64,000 nt of DNA from Gracilibacillus lacisalsi DSM 19029 (lineage in GTDB: Bacteria > Bacillota > Bacilli > Bacillales > Amphibacillaceae). The translations under genes were made by a program, and so were the position numbers. Shown one piece after another: positions 8,615-17,232 of this stretch. The stretch is from NCBI RefSeq assembly GCF_000377765.1, contig NZ_KB898678.1, positions 19,454 to 83,453 of the forward strand, written 5' to 3'. The stretch's first letter is position 1; each line of letters begins with the position of its first letter. The notes beneath the pieces were generated by a model. That model saw only the letters and a list, made by a program, of their open reading frames with translations, was not told where the DNA came from and searched no databases.

Positions 8615-9433
8615 ATGAAAAAAAAGGTAAAAGTTTGGTTTTGGATCGGATTAACGATTGTTATATTAATCAATATAATTCCTTATCTATGGACGATCCT
8701 AACCTCTTTAAAACAACAAAATGAAATCTACAACGTAAAGATTTTCCCTGAAACACTTTTTTTGGAAAATTATGTGCAAGTACTATTTAAAAGTGGCTTT
8801 TTGAAGAATATATGGAATAGTATCGTGATTTCAAGTGTGACAGCGATAATGTGTATTGTAATTGGGGTACCCGCCGCATATGCTTTTGCAAGGCTACAGT
8901 TCCGAATGAAAAATGGATTGTTTATGCTTGTGCTATTTATGACCATTTTTCCGGGTATCTTTATTATCAGTCCGTTATTTAGCTTTTTGCGAAGCATAGG
9001 TGCGATAGATACGTACTTTGCCTTAATTTTACCTTACATTGCATATTTCACACCATTAGTTGTTTGGATTTTAACGGGATTTTTCAGAACAATACCGAGT
9101 GCTATCGAAGAGGTAGCAATCATGGATGGATGTAGTATTCCAAAATTAATCTGGAAAATTGTATTACCCTTATCGGTTCCTGGAATTATTACCGTTGGGA
9201 TTATTGCCTTCACATTATCCTGGAATGAATTTCTATTTGCGTTAATCTTTACATCTTCAGATAGTGCTCGGACGGTACCTGTTGCGATTTCTCAGTTCCA
9301 AGGTGTGCATTCACTAAATTGGGGGCAAATGACAGCTGCAGCAATAGTTGCAACGATTCCAATTGTGTTAATATCCGTTTTCTTACAGAAGTATATTATA
9401 AGTGGGCTAACGGCAGGGGCAATCAAAGAATAA
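8615..9433 (+). CDS. Carbohydrate ABC transporter permease, MalG type
   Basis: 272-residue integral membrane permease. The EAA loop EEVAIMDGCS is followed by IVLPLSVPG, and the C-terminal SGLTAGAIKE is typical of the family. The start is ATG 8615 with AGGAGG 10 bases upstream. It completes the importer begun by the genes at 6371 and 7727. Thirty-three bases separate it from the next gene, a large protein of unknown family, so transcription probably continues. Confidence 0.93.
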   Translation: MKKKVKVWFWIGLTIVILINIIPYLWTILTSLKQQNEIYNVKIFPETLFLENYVQVLFKSGFLKNIWNSIVISSVTAIMCIVIGVPAAYAFARLQFRMKNGLFMLVLFMTIFPGIFIISPLFSFLRSIGAIDTYFALILPYIAYFTPLVVWILTGFFRTIPSAIEEVAIMDGCSIPKLIWKIVLPLSVPGIITVGIIAFTLSWNEFLFALIFTSSDSARTVPVAISQFQGVHSLNWGQMTAAAIVATIPIVLISVFLQKYIISGLTAGAIKE

Positions 9434-9466
9434 AAACAACAATATATGTACGTTGGGGGATAATAT

Positions 9467-11857
9467 ATGTATAAGTTAACGAACAAAGTGTTTACAGCAT
9501 TCGTAAACGACAAAGGATTGGTTGATTCTCTTTCTGTTAACCAAGACAAATCAGATATGAATTGGGTTATCAATCAAAATTATTTAAAAGAGCATAATTA
9601 CCCGGATTATCAGAAATTGCTTGGGAATTTTTCGATTGAGATAAATAACCAAACTTTTGATAATCAGGGGGTCGAACCAAGAGTAGATGTGTCAAAGCAA
9701 CAACTAAAGGTGAATTTTGACTTTTTAGAAGCTGGATTCACTATAGCATATATTTATACAGCAGCTGATAATAGTTATTTTGATTGGCGTATACAAGTTA
9801 TCAACCATAATGAAAAGGAATTAGTGATTGATCATTTTCAAGTGTGGTGTTCTCTTTCTTATATTATGTTTCGAGATACAGATGTACATCGGAATATGCA
9901 GCAGTCTTGTGCGATATTCCCGCATATTTCAAATGATTATACTAGATTGATTGCCAAAAAGAGAGATAACAATGGACCCGATTTAGCTATTTTGAATTTA
10001 GAAGGCAAGACGATAAATATCGGAACTTTCTGTCGATATACGAATAGATTTCGTGAGCAAGTATCGCCTTCATTAGATGGAGCCTTGTTTCACCAGCTCA
10101 TACTAGCAGAAACGAGTGAAACTAAAGAAGAATGTGATTGGATTTATGATAGCTTAGGACAAAGTATTACCGTTCCAGCTGCCAATAAGCAGTCTTGGTT
10201 ATATCGATTTGCGGCTGTTGATCATACTGAAGAATACCAGCAAACACTTTTAGATTGCGATCAACCGCTTATTCAATATCCGCCGGTTGTATTGAAGGGT
10301 AGACATTTTATTGGTGAAGTGTTGGTACCTAGCAATACTACAATTCACCAGCTTATATTAAAGCTTCATGATAAGACGATCGATATCACAAATTATTTAA
10401 AGAAATTATCGAAAAGTAAGTATCAAATAGAATATTTGATGCAAGATTTGGGCGAGCATAAATTAGAGGTAGTTTTAGATAATGAAAAAATAGATTTCGT
10501 TGTTTTTAATGTAATGGATCCGATACATCGTCTTATCGAAGCACGAGCAAATTATTTAGAGCGCAATGCTTTTATTGAAGAAGAGACTGATGAAAACACT
10601 TTTGGGTTTAAACCTATATCGAATCAAGGAGAATCACTTGGTAAGTTATGTTTTTTGTTACAAAAAAATCTGATAGCGGAAGTTAAACCGAATCAAATAG
10701 AAAAAGTAGAAAAAAGTGCAGTATTTTATATAAAAAATAAATGGTTTAAAAATGGGGACCTAAATAATCCGTTGAAAATACATGGTGACTTTTATCGTAC
10801 ATTAGATTTTGACTATATTGCACATGTTTTCTTTTTATTGTCAAAAGTCCATCCAACATTTTTGAAAATTCATCAACCTAATGTTTATTTGGAGTGGGCG
10901 GCCGAGGTAATGATACTTCGCTTTGATAAGAATTTACATCAAAGTGAACGAGAAAAAAATGAGACAGAAATGAATGGTGTTTTTAACCTATTTATAGAAG
11001 ATTTATTAGCGGAACTTGCAAAACAAAAAAAGCTGAAATACTGGAATCGGCTACAAGAACTATGGCAAAGTTTCTGTTTGAAGTTGGTAAATAATGTGGA
11101 TTCCTATCAATCAGCAATAACAGAGCATCACTTTGATAATGCCGGATTTGGTCCAACTAGTGAATCATTGGCAATATATGGGGAATTAGAAGCTGCGGAG
11201 AAGTATGGTGAATTAATATTGGCGAATATTGGTATAAGTAACGATTTTCGAAATCAAAATCCAGATCGTTGGTGGGAAGCATTATCTTATATGATTCATT
11301 CATTATGGGGAGGTCTTGTATCCCATTCGGCCCTTGTCCTCTTTGAAAAAAGTAAAAAAATATATTATCTGCATGCAGCTTACCGTTCGATGATGGCTGT
11401 CCTCTATTGTTATGACTGGAATGCAAGTGCCACTTTAAACGTGCTAAAAGAGGGGGAAGCAGCTTCGACTTATAGTGTGGCCTACCCCAATATTAATAAG
11501 CCATCCTTAACCCATAACCGTTTTGGACAATCAGTATTTTTTGAAGATGATCCGGAACTGTTTGCTGGAAATGCAACAGGTGACGATTGGGATATGGGAG
11601 AAGAATTAGTAGCGTATTTAAAAGGATTTGGTACAACAACATATGTATATCAAGAAAATGGCAAGGTACACTGTGTAAATGGAATTATTACTGAAAAGAA
11701 CGGTCAATTGATTGTTGAAAGTTATGCAGCATATCCTAAAGAATATAAGTTTTACCAAATGGGAATAGCGGATGTATACAAACAAGATAATCAAGATTTT
11801 TCACAGATAATTATCGAAAGAGATCATGATCAGTGTTGGAAGATTATTAATCTATAA
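9467..11857 (+). CDS. Unassigned 796-residue protein, possible glycoside hydrolase or lyase
   Basis: I do not recognise the family with confidence. The protein has no signal peptide, so it should be cytoplasmic. The first 250 residues look beta-rich and aromatic, like the beta-sandwich domains that precede (alpha/alpha)6 barrels. Residues about 360-720 are mostly helical, with conserved-looking acidic and aromatic patches such as NPDRWWEALSYMIHSLWGG and GNATGDDWDMGEELVAYLKG. The last 60 residues look beta-rich again. The start is ATG 9467 with GGGGGA upstream. It sits between ABC permeases and a GH127 gene in one operon, which argues for a role in breaking down the imported glycan. Hydrolase, phosphorylase or lyase activity is inference only. 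Confidence 0.7.
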   Translation: MYKLTNKVFTAFVNDKGLVDSLSVNQDKSDMNWVINQNYLKEHNYPDYQKLLGNFSIEINNQTFDNQGVEPRVDVSKQQLKVNFDFLEAGFTIAYIYTAADNSYFDWRIQVINHNEKELVIDHFQVWCSLSYIMFRDTDVHRNMQQSCAIFPHISNDYTRLIAKKRDNNGPDLAILNLEGKTINIGTFCRYTNRFREQVSPSLDGALFHQLILAETSETKEECDWIYDSLGQSITVPAANKQSWLYRFAAVDHTEEYQQTLLDCDQPLIQYPPVVLKGRHFIGEVLVPSNTTIHQLILKLHDKTIDITNYLKKLSKSKYQIEYLMQDLGEHKLEVVLDNEKIDFVVFNVMDPIHRLIEARANYLERNAFIEEETDENTFGFKPISNQGESLGKLCFLLQKNLIAEVKPNQIEKVEKSAVFYIKNKWFKNGDLNNPLKIHGDFYRTLDFDYIAHVFFLLSKVHPTFLKIHQPNVYLEWAAEVMILRFDKNLHQSEREKNETEMNGVFNLFIEDLLAELAKQKKLKYWNRLQELWQSFCLKLVNNVDSYQSAITEHHFDNAGFGPTSESLAIYGELEAAEKYGELILANIGISNDFRNQNPDRWWEALSYMIHSLWGGLVSHSALVLFEKSKKIYYLHAAYRSMMAVLYCYDWNASATLNVLKEGEAASTYSVAYPNINKPSLTHNRFGQSVFFEDDPELFAGNATGDDWDMGEELVAYLKGFGTTTYVYQENGKVHCVNGIITEKNGQLIVESYAAYPKEYKFYQMGIADVYKQDNQDFSQIIIERDHDQCWKIINL

Positions 11858-11879
11858 CATACATGGGGAGGAAAAAACG

Positions 11880-13805
11880 ATGAATAAGATGACACCGATT
11901 CAGCTTTCGCAAGTGAAGATTAAGGATACATTTTGGAGTCCATGGCAAAATCTTGTAAAAGATTCCATCATTCCATATCAGTGGGATGCTTTAAATGACC
12001 GGATACCTGGAGCTGAACCAAGCAGAACGGTCAAAAATTTTGAAATAGCAGCAGGTAGGTCAGATGGTAAGCATTATGGCATGGTTTTTCAAGATAGTGA
12101 TTTGTACAAATGGATGGAAACAGTAGCATACACCCTTCATATGGAAAAAAATGACGAATGGGAGGAGATCATGGATGAAGTTATCCAATTAATTGAAGAA
12201 GCACAAGAAGAAAATGGTTACCTCAACACCTATTTTAGTGTTAATCATCCAGATAAAAAATGGACGAATTTAAAAGATGATCATGAATTGTATTGTATTG
12301 GTCATTTAATTGAGGCAGCAGTAGCCTATTATGAAGCAACAGGGAAAGATCAAATTATTCAGATCGTCAATAAAGCTATCGAGCATATTACAGAGGTGAT
12401 TGGAGAAGATCAAGGAAAGCTTGCTGGATATCCAGGGCATCCTGAAATTGAACTTGCTTTGATGAAATTATACAGGATAACTGGCAAAGAGGCGTATATC
12501 AGTTTGTGTAAATTTTTCATCGAGGAAAGAGGCAGAAGAACTCCACATCATTTCTTTGACGAAGAAACGAAAAAACGTGGCGAAAAGCCCGAAAATGATT
12601 ATAGTTATTATCAAGCACATTTACCAATTAGAGAACAACGGACAGCTGAAGGACATTCGGTGCGTGCTACCTATTTATATAGTGGTATGGTTGATTTGGC
12701 AAGCGAGTTAGAAGACGAAGAACTGTTAGAGGTGTGTCGTGCCCTTTGGGAGAATACTGTTAATAAGAGAATGTACGTAACTGGCGGGATTGGATCATCC
12801 GCACACCAAGAAAGATTTACGGTCGATTATGATTTACCAAATGATAGAGCATATACCGAAACATGTGCCTCGGTGGCATTAATCATGTGGGCTCATCGTA
12901 TGGTGCAGATAGAGGCCGACTCCAACTATACGGATGTGTTAGAACGAGCATTATATAATGGAGCGTTAAGTGGCATTGCATTAGATGGTAAAAGTTATTT
13001 CTATGTTAATCCATTAGAAGTTTGGCCGCATACAACAAACTGTAGACATGATATGAATTCAGTTAAAACAATAAGACAACCTTGGTTCGGTTGTGCTTGC
13101 TGTCCACCGAACATTGCTAGATTACTAGCTTCTCTTGGTCAATATATTTATTCTGTTAATCAGAAAGAACTGTATGTCCATTTATATATTAGTGGTGAAA
13201 CTGAATTTATGATGGATGGTGAGCTTATTAAGATAGCACAACAATCAAATTATCCTTGGGAAGGGAATATTAACTTTCGTATAGACTTAAAAAAGCCAAC
13301 TCCATTTACATTGGCAGTTAGAATTCCAGGTTGGTGTAAAGAATGCACACTATTCATAAATGGCGAGGAATATCCAGTTGAGAAAGTGAAAGGATATGCA
13401 AAGGTTCACAAGGAATGGCATCCAGGGGATGAAGTAATATTATCTCTAGATATGCCAGTAGAAACTGTTAGATCACATCCTGCTGTACGTGAAAATGCTG
13501 GTAAAGTGGCACTTCAACGTGGGCCAATCGTCTATTGTCTGGAAGAAATCGATAATGGAGCAAATTTACAAGATATTCAACTAGATTCGAAACAAACCTT
13601 CTCAGTAGACTTTGACGCATCCCTCTTAAATGGTGTGATGGTTGTAAAAGGAACAGGCTTCAAAACGGATACTGATAAGATTCAAGACCAACTCTATATA
13701 ACAGCTCAACCATCCTTTATAAAAAAAGAACTAACAGCAATTCCTTACTACGCATGGAGTAATAGAGGTGAGAATGAAATGTTAGTTTGGATAAGAGAAA
13801 AGTAA
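11880..13805 (+). CDS. GH127 beta-L-arabinofuranosidase (HypBA1-like)
   Basis: 641-residue cytoplasmic glycoside hydrolase of family GH127. The zinc-thiolate active site of the characterised enzyme HypBA1 is recognisable: E327 and C329 in YTETCAS and C407, C408 in GCACCPPN, where the first Cys of the pair is the proposed nucleophile. An (alpha/alpha)6 barrel occupies roughly residues 1-430, followed by beta-sandwich domains. ATG 11880 has GGGGAGG upstream and gives MNKMTPIQL; a longer frame from TTG 11826 overlaps the previous gene. It is the last gene of the LacI-controlled operon. Some GH127 members act on other sugars, so the exact substrate is not settled. Confidence 0.92.
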   Translation: MNKMTPIQLSQVKIKDTFWSPWQNLVKDSIIPYQWDALNDRIPGAEPSRTVKNFEIAAGRSDGKHYGMVFQDSDLYKWMETVAYTLHMEKNDEWEEIMDEVIQLIEEAQEENGYLNTYFSVNHPDKKWTNLKDDHELYCIGHLIEAAVAYYEATGKDQIIQIVNKAIEHITEVIGEDQGKLAGYPGHPEIELALMKLYRITGKEAYISLCKFFIEERGRRTPHHFFDEETKKRGEKPENDYSYYQAHLPIREQRTAEGHSVRATYLYSGMVDLASELEDEELLEVCRALWENTVNKRMYVTGGIGSSAHQERFTVDYDLPNDRAYTETCASVALIMWAHRMVQIEADSNYTDVLERALYNGALSGIALDGKSYFYVNPLEVWPHTTNCRHDMNSVKTIRQPWFGCACCPPNIARLLASLGQYIYSVNQKELYVHLYISGETEFMMDGELIKIAQQSNYPWEGNINFRIDLKKPTPFTLAVRIPGWCKECTLFINGEEYPVEKVKGYAKVHKEWHPGDEVILSLDMPVETVRSHPAVRENAGKVALQRGPIVYCLEEIDNGANLQDIQLDSKQTFSVDFDASLLNGVMVVKGTGFKTDTDKIQDQLYITAQPSFIKKELTAIPYYAWSNRGENEMLVWIREK

Positions 13806-13841
13806 TTTACTATCTTACCAGGCAATTTTGAAGTGTAAAAG

Positions 13842-13870
13842 CCCCTGTATCAAATATTTTGAAACAGGGG
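13842..13870. terminator. Terminator hairpin between convergent GH127 and LPMO genes
   Basis: CCCCTGTATCAAA (13842-13854) pairs with TTTGAAACAGGGG (13858-13870) with one mismatch. On the minus strand the stem is followed by GCTTTT, so it serves the LPMO transcript best. It may also stop the GH127 operon. Confidence 0.7.
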
Positions 13871-13914
13871 TAGTGTTCTTTATTATAGATCTATTTTTTA
13901 ATGTATTTTGAGTC

Positions 13915-14871
13915 TCAGTTCACGACAACCCATACGCTACTTGTATCAGGCGTTTCACCTTGTGTCCACCAGAGTGCTTCATATAAGACACCTTGATACG
14001 TAACACGGTCTCCACCATTATATGCAGTGGTGCTGGACCATTCTGGAGCTTCAGGTTGTTCAGGTGTTTCAGGTGCATCCCCGTTTACCAATTCCCATAC
14101 GTCTGATTCACCAGGAGTATCTCCTTGTGTCCACCACTTTGCTTGATAAACGTTTCCATTATAAGAAACTCGATCCCCATTTAAATAAACAGCATTTGGA
14201 TCCCACTCCGGTGTGTCGCCAGGTTCTTCCGGATCAGGTTCTCCTGGTTCCCCCGGATCTCCAGGCTCATATTCCCCATCAAAGTTAGCATCAATTACTT
14301 GATAGAAACCATTTGCTGTATCCGCTACTTCCCAATACGCAAGAATAACATGATATCCTGACCTTTGAGGAATTTCACAATCATGTGTTGTCGTGAAATC
14401 AGGACGTTGCCCATTATCATTATGCGTACAGAATAATTCAAAATCTGCTCGTTCTAACGGAGAATTAGGATCCCAGCCTTCTTTTGTAATATAGTAATCC
14501 CAATTGTAGGAAGCATGTGCAGCAGTTAATGTCCATTCAAAGGTAAAGGCGCCACTTGACATCGGAACTTTTGCCCAACGAGTTTCTGATTGTTCGTCTA
14601 ATTTAGGAAAGACACCTCCAGCACTGGCAATCTGCCCATCTGGTACCCCTGCTTCAGGAAAGTTACCAGGTCCCTCAAGGCTTTGTGGTTCATAAACTAC
14701 AGCCCCACAATCAACATTAACGCCATCTGCGCATAATAGAGCTCTACTTTCGGGATTACTAACATATCCATGTGCTGAAACAATTGTAGTAAAAGCTAAC
14801 GACATAAAAAATAATCCAACAACCATCAATCCAACTTTTAGATAACTTAGATTATTCATATTTACACTCAT
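13915..14871 (-). CDS. Secreted AA10 lytic polysaccharide monooxygenase with two CBM5/12 modules
   Basis: 318-residue secreted copper enzyme that cleaves crystalline chitin oxidatively. The signal peptide ends ...TTIVSA, so His34 becomes the mature N-terminus; with H119 in TAAHASYNW it forms the histidine brace holding copper. The AA10 domain runs to about residue 196. A Gly/Pro/Glu linker follows, then two chitin-binding modules (about 218-255 and 277-315), each with the NGDRVSYNG / NGGDRVTYQG and KWWTQG / LWWTQG signatures. The start has AAGGAGG 7 bases upstream. AA10 enzymes with this module set usually act on chitin and oxidise C1, giving aldonic-acid ends. It is divergent from an ABC operon, with operator-like sites on both sides. 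Confidence 0.95.
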   Translation of the reverse strand: MSVNMNNLSYLKVGLMVVGLFFMSLAFTTIVSAHGYVSNPESRALLCADGVNVDCGAVVYEPQSLEGPGNFPEAGVPDGQIASAGGVFPKLDEQSETRWAKVPMSSGAFTFEWTLTAAHASYNWDYYITKEGWDPNSPLERADFELFCTHNDNGQRPDFTTTHDCEIPQRSGYHVILAYWEVADTANGFYQVIDANFDGEYEPGDPGEPGEPDPEEPGDTPEWDPNAVYLNGDRVSYNGNVYQAKWWTQGDTPGESDVWELVNGDAPETPEQPEAPEWSSTTAYNGGDRVTYQGVLYEALWWTQGETPDTSSVWVVVN

Positions 14872-14898
14872 CTCTTCTCCTCCTTGATTATAATACTA

Positions 14899-14914
14899 GA
14901 AGTCTATACCTATT
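14899..14914 (-). promoter_or_regulatory. NagR/DasR-like operator upstream of the LPMO gene
   Basis: On the minus strand this reads AATAGGTATAGACTTC, sharing GGTATAGA with sites at 15114, 24101, 30860 and 33148. It lies about 30 bases before the start codon. From memory, GntR-family NagR (YvoA) sites in Bacillus look like ATTGGTATAGACnACT; no such regulator is encoded in the window. Confidence 0.55.
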
Positions 14915-15095
14915 GAAGTAAAAGATATTAGTAAGAGCCCCAATAATTTCGGATTCCACCTCCTTTTCTACCACAACAAAGAAAACCCTTACATTTTATA
15001 TCATAGAGGATGAAAGTGTTTAATTCAATAGCAGTGGAGGAAATTAGTAAAAAAATCCTATAAATGAAAAACTGAACAAAAATGCAAAAAAAGGA

Positions 15096-15129
15096 TTGCA
15101 TTACACTCTAGAAATTGGTATAGTTATCT
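15096..15129 (+). promoter_or_regulatory. Promoter overlapped by NagR/DasR-like operator, ABC operon
   Basis: TTGCAT (15096-15101) and TATAGT (15119-15124) are separated by exactly 17 bases. The 16-mer ATTGGTATAGTTATCT (15114-15129) covers the -10 box, a classic repressor position. ATTGGT also forms a distant inverted repeat with ACCAAT (15132-15137). Confidence 0.6.
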
Positions 15130-15153
15130 TAACCAATAACAAAACTTATCAAC

Positions 15154-15204
15154 GAGAACATAATCATCTTAGAAATGTCTAGGAGTTTATGTTCTCCTTT
15201 TTTT
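15154..15204 (+). terminator. Terminator hairpin inside the leader of the ABC operon
   Basis: GAGAACATAA (15154-15163) pairs perfectly with TTATGTTCTC (15187-15196), and the stem is followed by CC and seven T. It lies downstream of the promoter at 15096-15124 and 80 bases before the first gene. It would therefore attenuate the operon or end a short leader RNA. The 23-base loop contains a second small pairing (TAGAAATGTCTA). Apart from the two operators and this hairpin, I see no gene in 14872-15285. Confidence 0.65.
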
Positions 15205-15285
15205 ATGTGTAACAATTGCCATGACTTTGCCAGGAACGTGAAGTACAGTCGTTTTTGATTTCAAAAAATGGGGGTAAGGAGACAA

Positions 15286-16245
15286 ATGAATGTGAAATCC
15301 GAGGTTATCACAAAAAGTATAAAAACTAATAAGAAGAAAAGCTTTTTCAAAAGATACTTTGGCCAACTTGACTTACAAATGATGGTTATTCCTGGTCTGG
15401 TCTTTATTTTTATTTTTAACTATATACCGATGTATGGCGTGTTAATGGCTTTTCAGAATTATGACATATTTGAGGGAATGATGGGGAGCACATGGGTTGG
15501 ACTAGAGCATTTTAAAATGTTTTTTTCTGATCCAAGGTTTCTGGAAATCATGCGAAATACCTTTGTTATTAGTGGATTGAAGATTTTAATATGTTTCCCG
15601 GCACCAATCATGCTAGCTCTTATGTTAAATGAGGTAAAAAACATGGCCTTCAAAAGAACGGTACAAACCATCACTTATTTACCACACTTTTTGTCATGGG
15701 TGATCGTTGCTGGATTTGCGATGTCGATATTATCAACTGACAATGGCAGTTTAAATTTTGCATTAGAAAAAATAGGGTTGATTGATGAACCGATTAGTTT
15801 TCTAGCAATCCCTGAATACTTTTGGACGATTATCGTTTCTACTAATCTATGGAAATCGATTGGTTTTGCTTCGATTGTTTATATTGCGGCAATTGCAGGA
15901 GTGGATCCGCAGCTTTATGAAGCAGCAGCATTAGATGGGGCAAGTCGATTTAAGCAGATCTTTTTAATAACGATTCCCTCGATTATGCCTATCATTGTTA
16001 TCTTTTTTATTTTAGAAGTTGGAAATCTATTAAATGCTGGTTTCGAAGATTTATTAATTTTAGGAGATTCGGCAATATTACGGTCTGTTTCTGATGTCAT
16101 TGATACCTATGTTTACCGGGTAGGGATTGGAAGCGGAAGGTATTCCTATGCAACAGCAATTGGATTATTTAAAGCGATTATAAGTGTTGGTTTGTTAACG
16201 TTGGCAAATTATATCGCTCGCAGGAATGGCAATAGTCTTTGGTAA
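15286..16245 (+). CDS. ABC transporter permease, LplB/YtcP-type
   Basis: 319-residue permease of the group that partners long LplA-type binding proteins. The basic N-terminus is followed by about six membrane segments, the sequence FNYIPMYGVLMAFQNY and the EAA loop LYEAAALDGASRFKQIF. ATG 15286 has AAGGAG at the right distance; the ATG at 15268 would add MGVRRQ without a ribosome-binding site. It is the first gene of a four-gene operon (permease, permease, binding protein, DUF624). Importers of this type take up complex oligosaccharides and are often controlled by YesMN-like systems. A chitin-derived or other N-acetylated oligosaccharide is plausible here because of the shared operator. Confidence 0.9.
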   Translation: MNVKSEVITKSIKTNKKKSFFKRYFGQLDLQMMVIPGLVFIFIFNYIPMYGVLMAFQNYDIFEGMMGSTWVGLEHFKMFFSDPRFLEIMRNTFVISGLKILICFPAPIMLALMLNEVKNMAFKRTVQTITYLPHFLSWVIVAGFAMSILSTDNGSLNFALEKIGLIDEPISFLAIPEYFWTIIVSTNLWKSIGFASIVYIAAIAGVDPQLYEAAALDGASRFKQIFLITIPSIMPIIVIFFILEVGNLLNAGFEDLLILGDSAILRSVSDVIDTYVYRVGIGSGRYSYATAIGLFKAIISVGLLTLANYIARRNGNSLW

Positions 16246-16269
16246 AGAGAGAGAAGAGGTGAAGAACTA

Positions 16270-17166
16270 ATGATAAAACCGACATTTGGTGACCGAATCA
16301 TGATAGTCAGCATATATATTTTTCTGATTTTATTAGGCTTTGTAACGTTCTATCCATTTTGGAATTCGTTAGTGATTTCCTTTAATAGTGGGCAGGACAC
16401 TATGCTAGGCGGTGTAACTTTTTGGCCAAGAGATTTCACATTGGAAAATTATCAAATCGTTTTCCAGGATAAAAGATTATTGAATGCCTTTTTGATCTCT
16501 GTGTTAAGGACGGTAATTGGTACTTTTCTATCTGTTCTAGTTACTGCATTACTGGCGTATGGCTTGTCCAAAAAAGAATTGATTGGTAGAAAATTTTTTA
16601 TGATTTTCTGTTTGTTAACCATGTTCTTTAGTGGCGGATTAATCCCTACATTTCTACTAGTTAGAGGAATAGGGCTAATGGACTCCTTTTGGGCGATGAT
16701 TATCCCAACGCTTGTATTAGTGTGGAATATGATTATTTTCCGTACCTTCTTTCAACAATTGCCTAAAGGGCTGGAGGAATCAGCTAAGATAGATGGATGT
16801 GGCAATTGGCAAATTTTCTTCCGGATTGTGCTACCTTTGTCAGGACCTGTTATCGCAACGTTATCCCTGTTTACAGCAGTGTTCCATTGGAATGATTGGT
16901 TTTTCCCTAGTATTTATATCTCTTCAGAGAACTTGATACCAATTCAGACTTTACTTCGACAAGTATTGAATTCCAATACTGTAACATCACAAATGAGTCA
17001 GCTTGATGCGGGAGCTTTAGCGCACATGTCCAATGTAGCGAAAGTTACTGGAAAATCTTTATCAATGGCTACCATGATGGTAGCAACGATTCCAATTATA
17101 CTAGTTTATCCATTTGTCCAAAAACACTTTGTAAAAGGGGTACTAATCGGATCATTGAAAGAGTAG
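16270..17166 (+). CDS. Carbohydrate ABC transporter permease, LplC/YtcP-type
   Basis: 298-residue membrane permease, partner of the gene 24 bases upstream. YPFWNSLVISFN near the start, the EAA loop EESAKIDGCGNWQIF followed by VLPLSGP, and the C-terminal KGVLIGSLKE are typical of this subgroup. GAGGTGAAG precedes ATG 16270. With the long binding protein that follows it forms a complete importer apart from the ATPase. Confidence 0.92.
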   Translation: MIKPTFGDRIMIVSIYIFLILLGFVTFYPFWNSLVISFNSGQDTMLGGVTFWPRDFTLENYQIVFQDKRLLNAFLISVLRTVIGTFLSVLVTALLAYGLSKKELIGRKFFMIFCLLTMFFSGGLIPTFLLVRGIGLMDSFWAMIIPTLVLVWNMIIFRTFFQQLPKGLEESAKIDGCGNWQIFFRIVLPLSGPVIATLSLFTAVFHWNDWFFPSIYISSENLIPIQTLLRQVLNSNTVTSQMSQLDAGALAHMSNVAKVTGKSLSMATMMVATIPIILVYPFVQKHFVKGVLIGSLKE

Positions 17167-17232
17167 TGCAATGACATTGGTTTAAGGCTACATGCTTTAA
17201 ATAATAATTAATTGAAAAAGGGGTTGTGTGCA

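Noticed and set aside
14022..14288. 88-codon plus-strand frame opposite the LPMO chitin-binding modules
   Set aside because: It is a shadow of a well-supported gene with clear domains; no start signal.
14887..14892. TATAAT on the minus strand as the LPMO promoter -10
   Set aside because: Transcription would begin inside the LPMO ribosome-binding site and the -35 is poor, so a more distant promoter is likelier.
14880..14962. Minus-strand 23-codon frame after AAAAGGAGG, ending just before the LPMO ribosome-binding site
   Set aside because: The GTG start overlaps the ribosome-binding site itself with no spacer, so a leader peptide is not credible.
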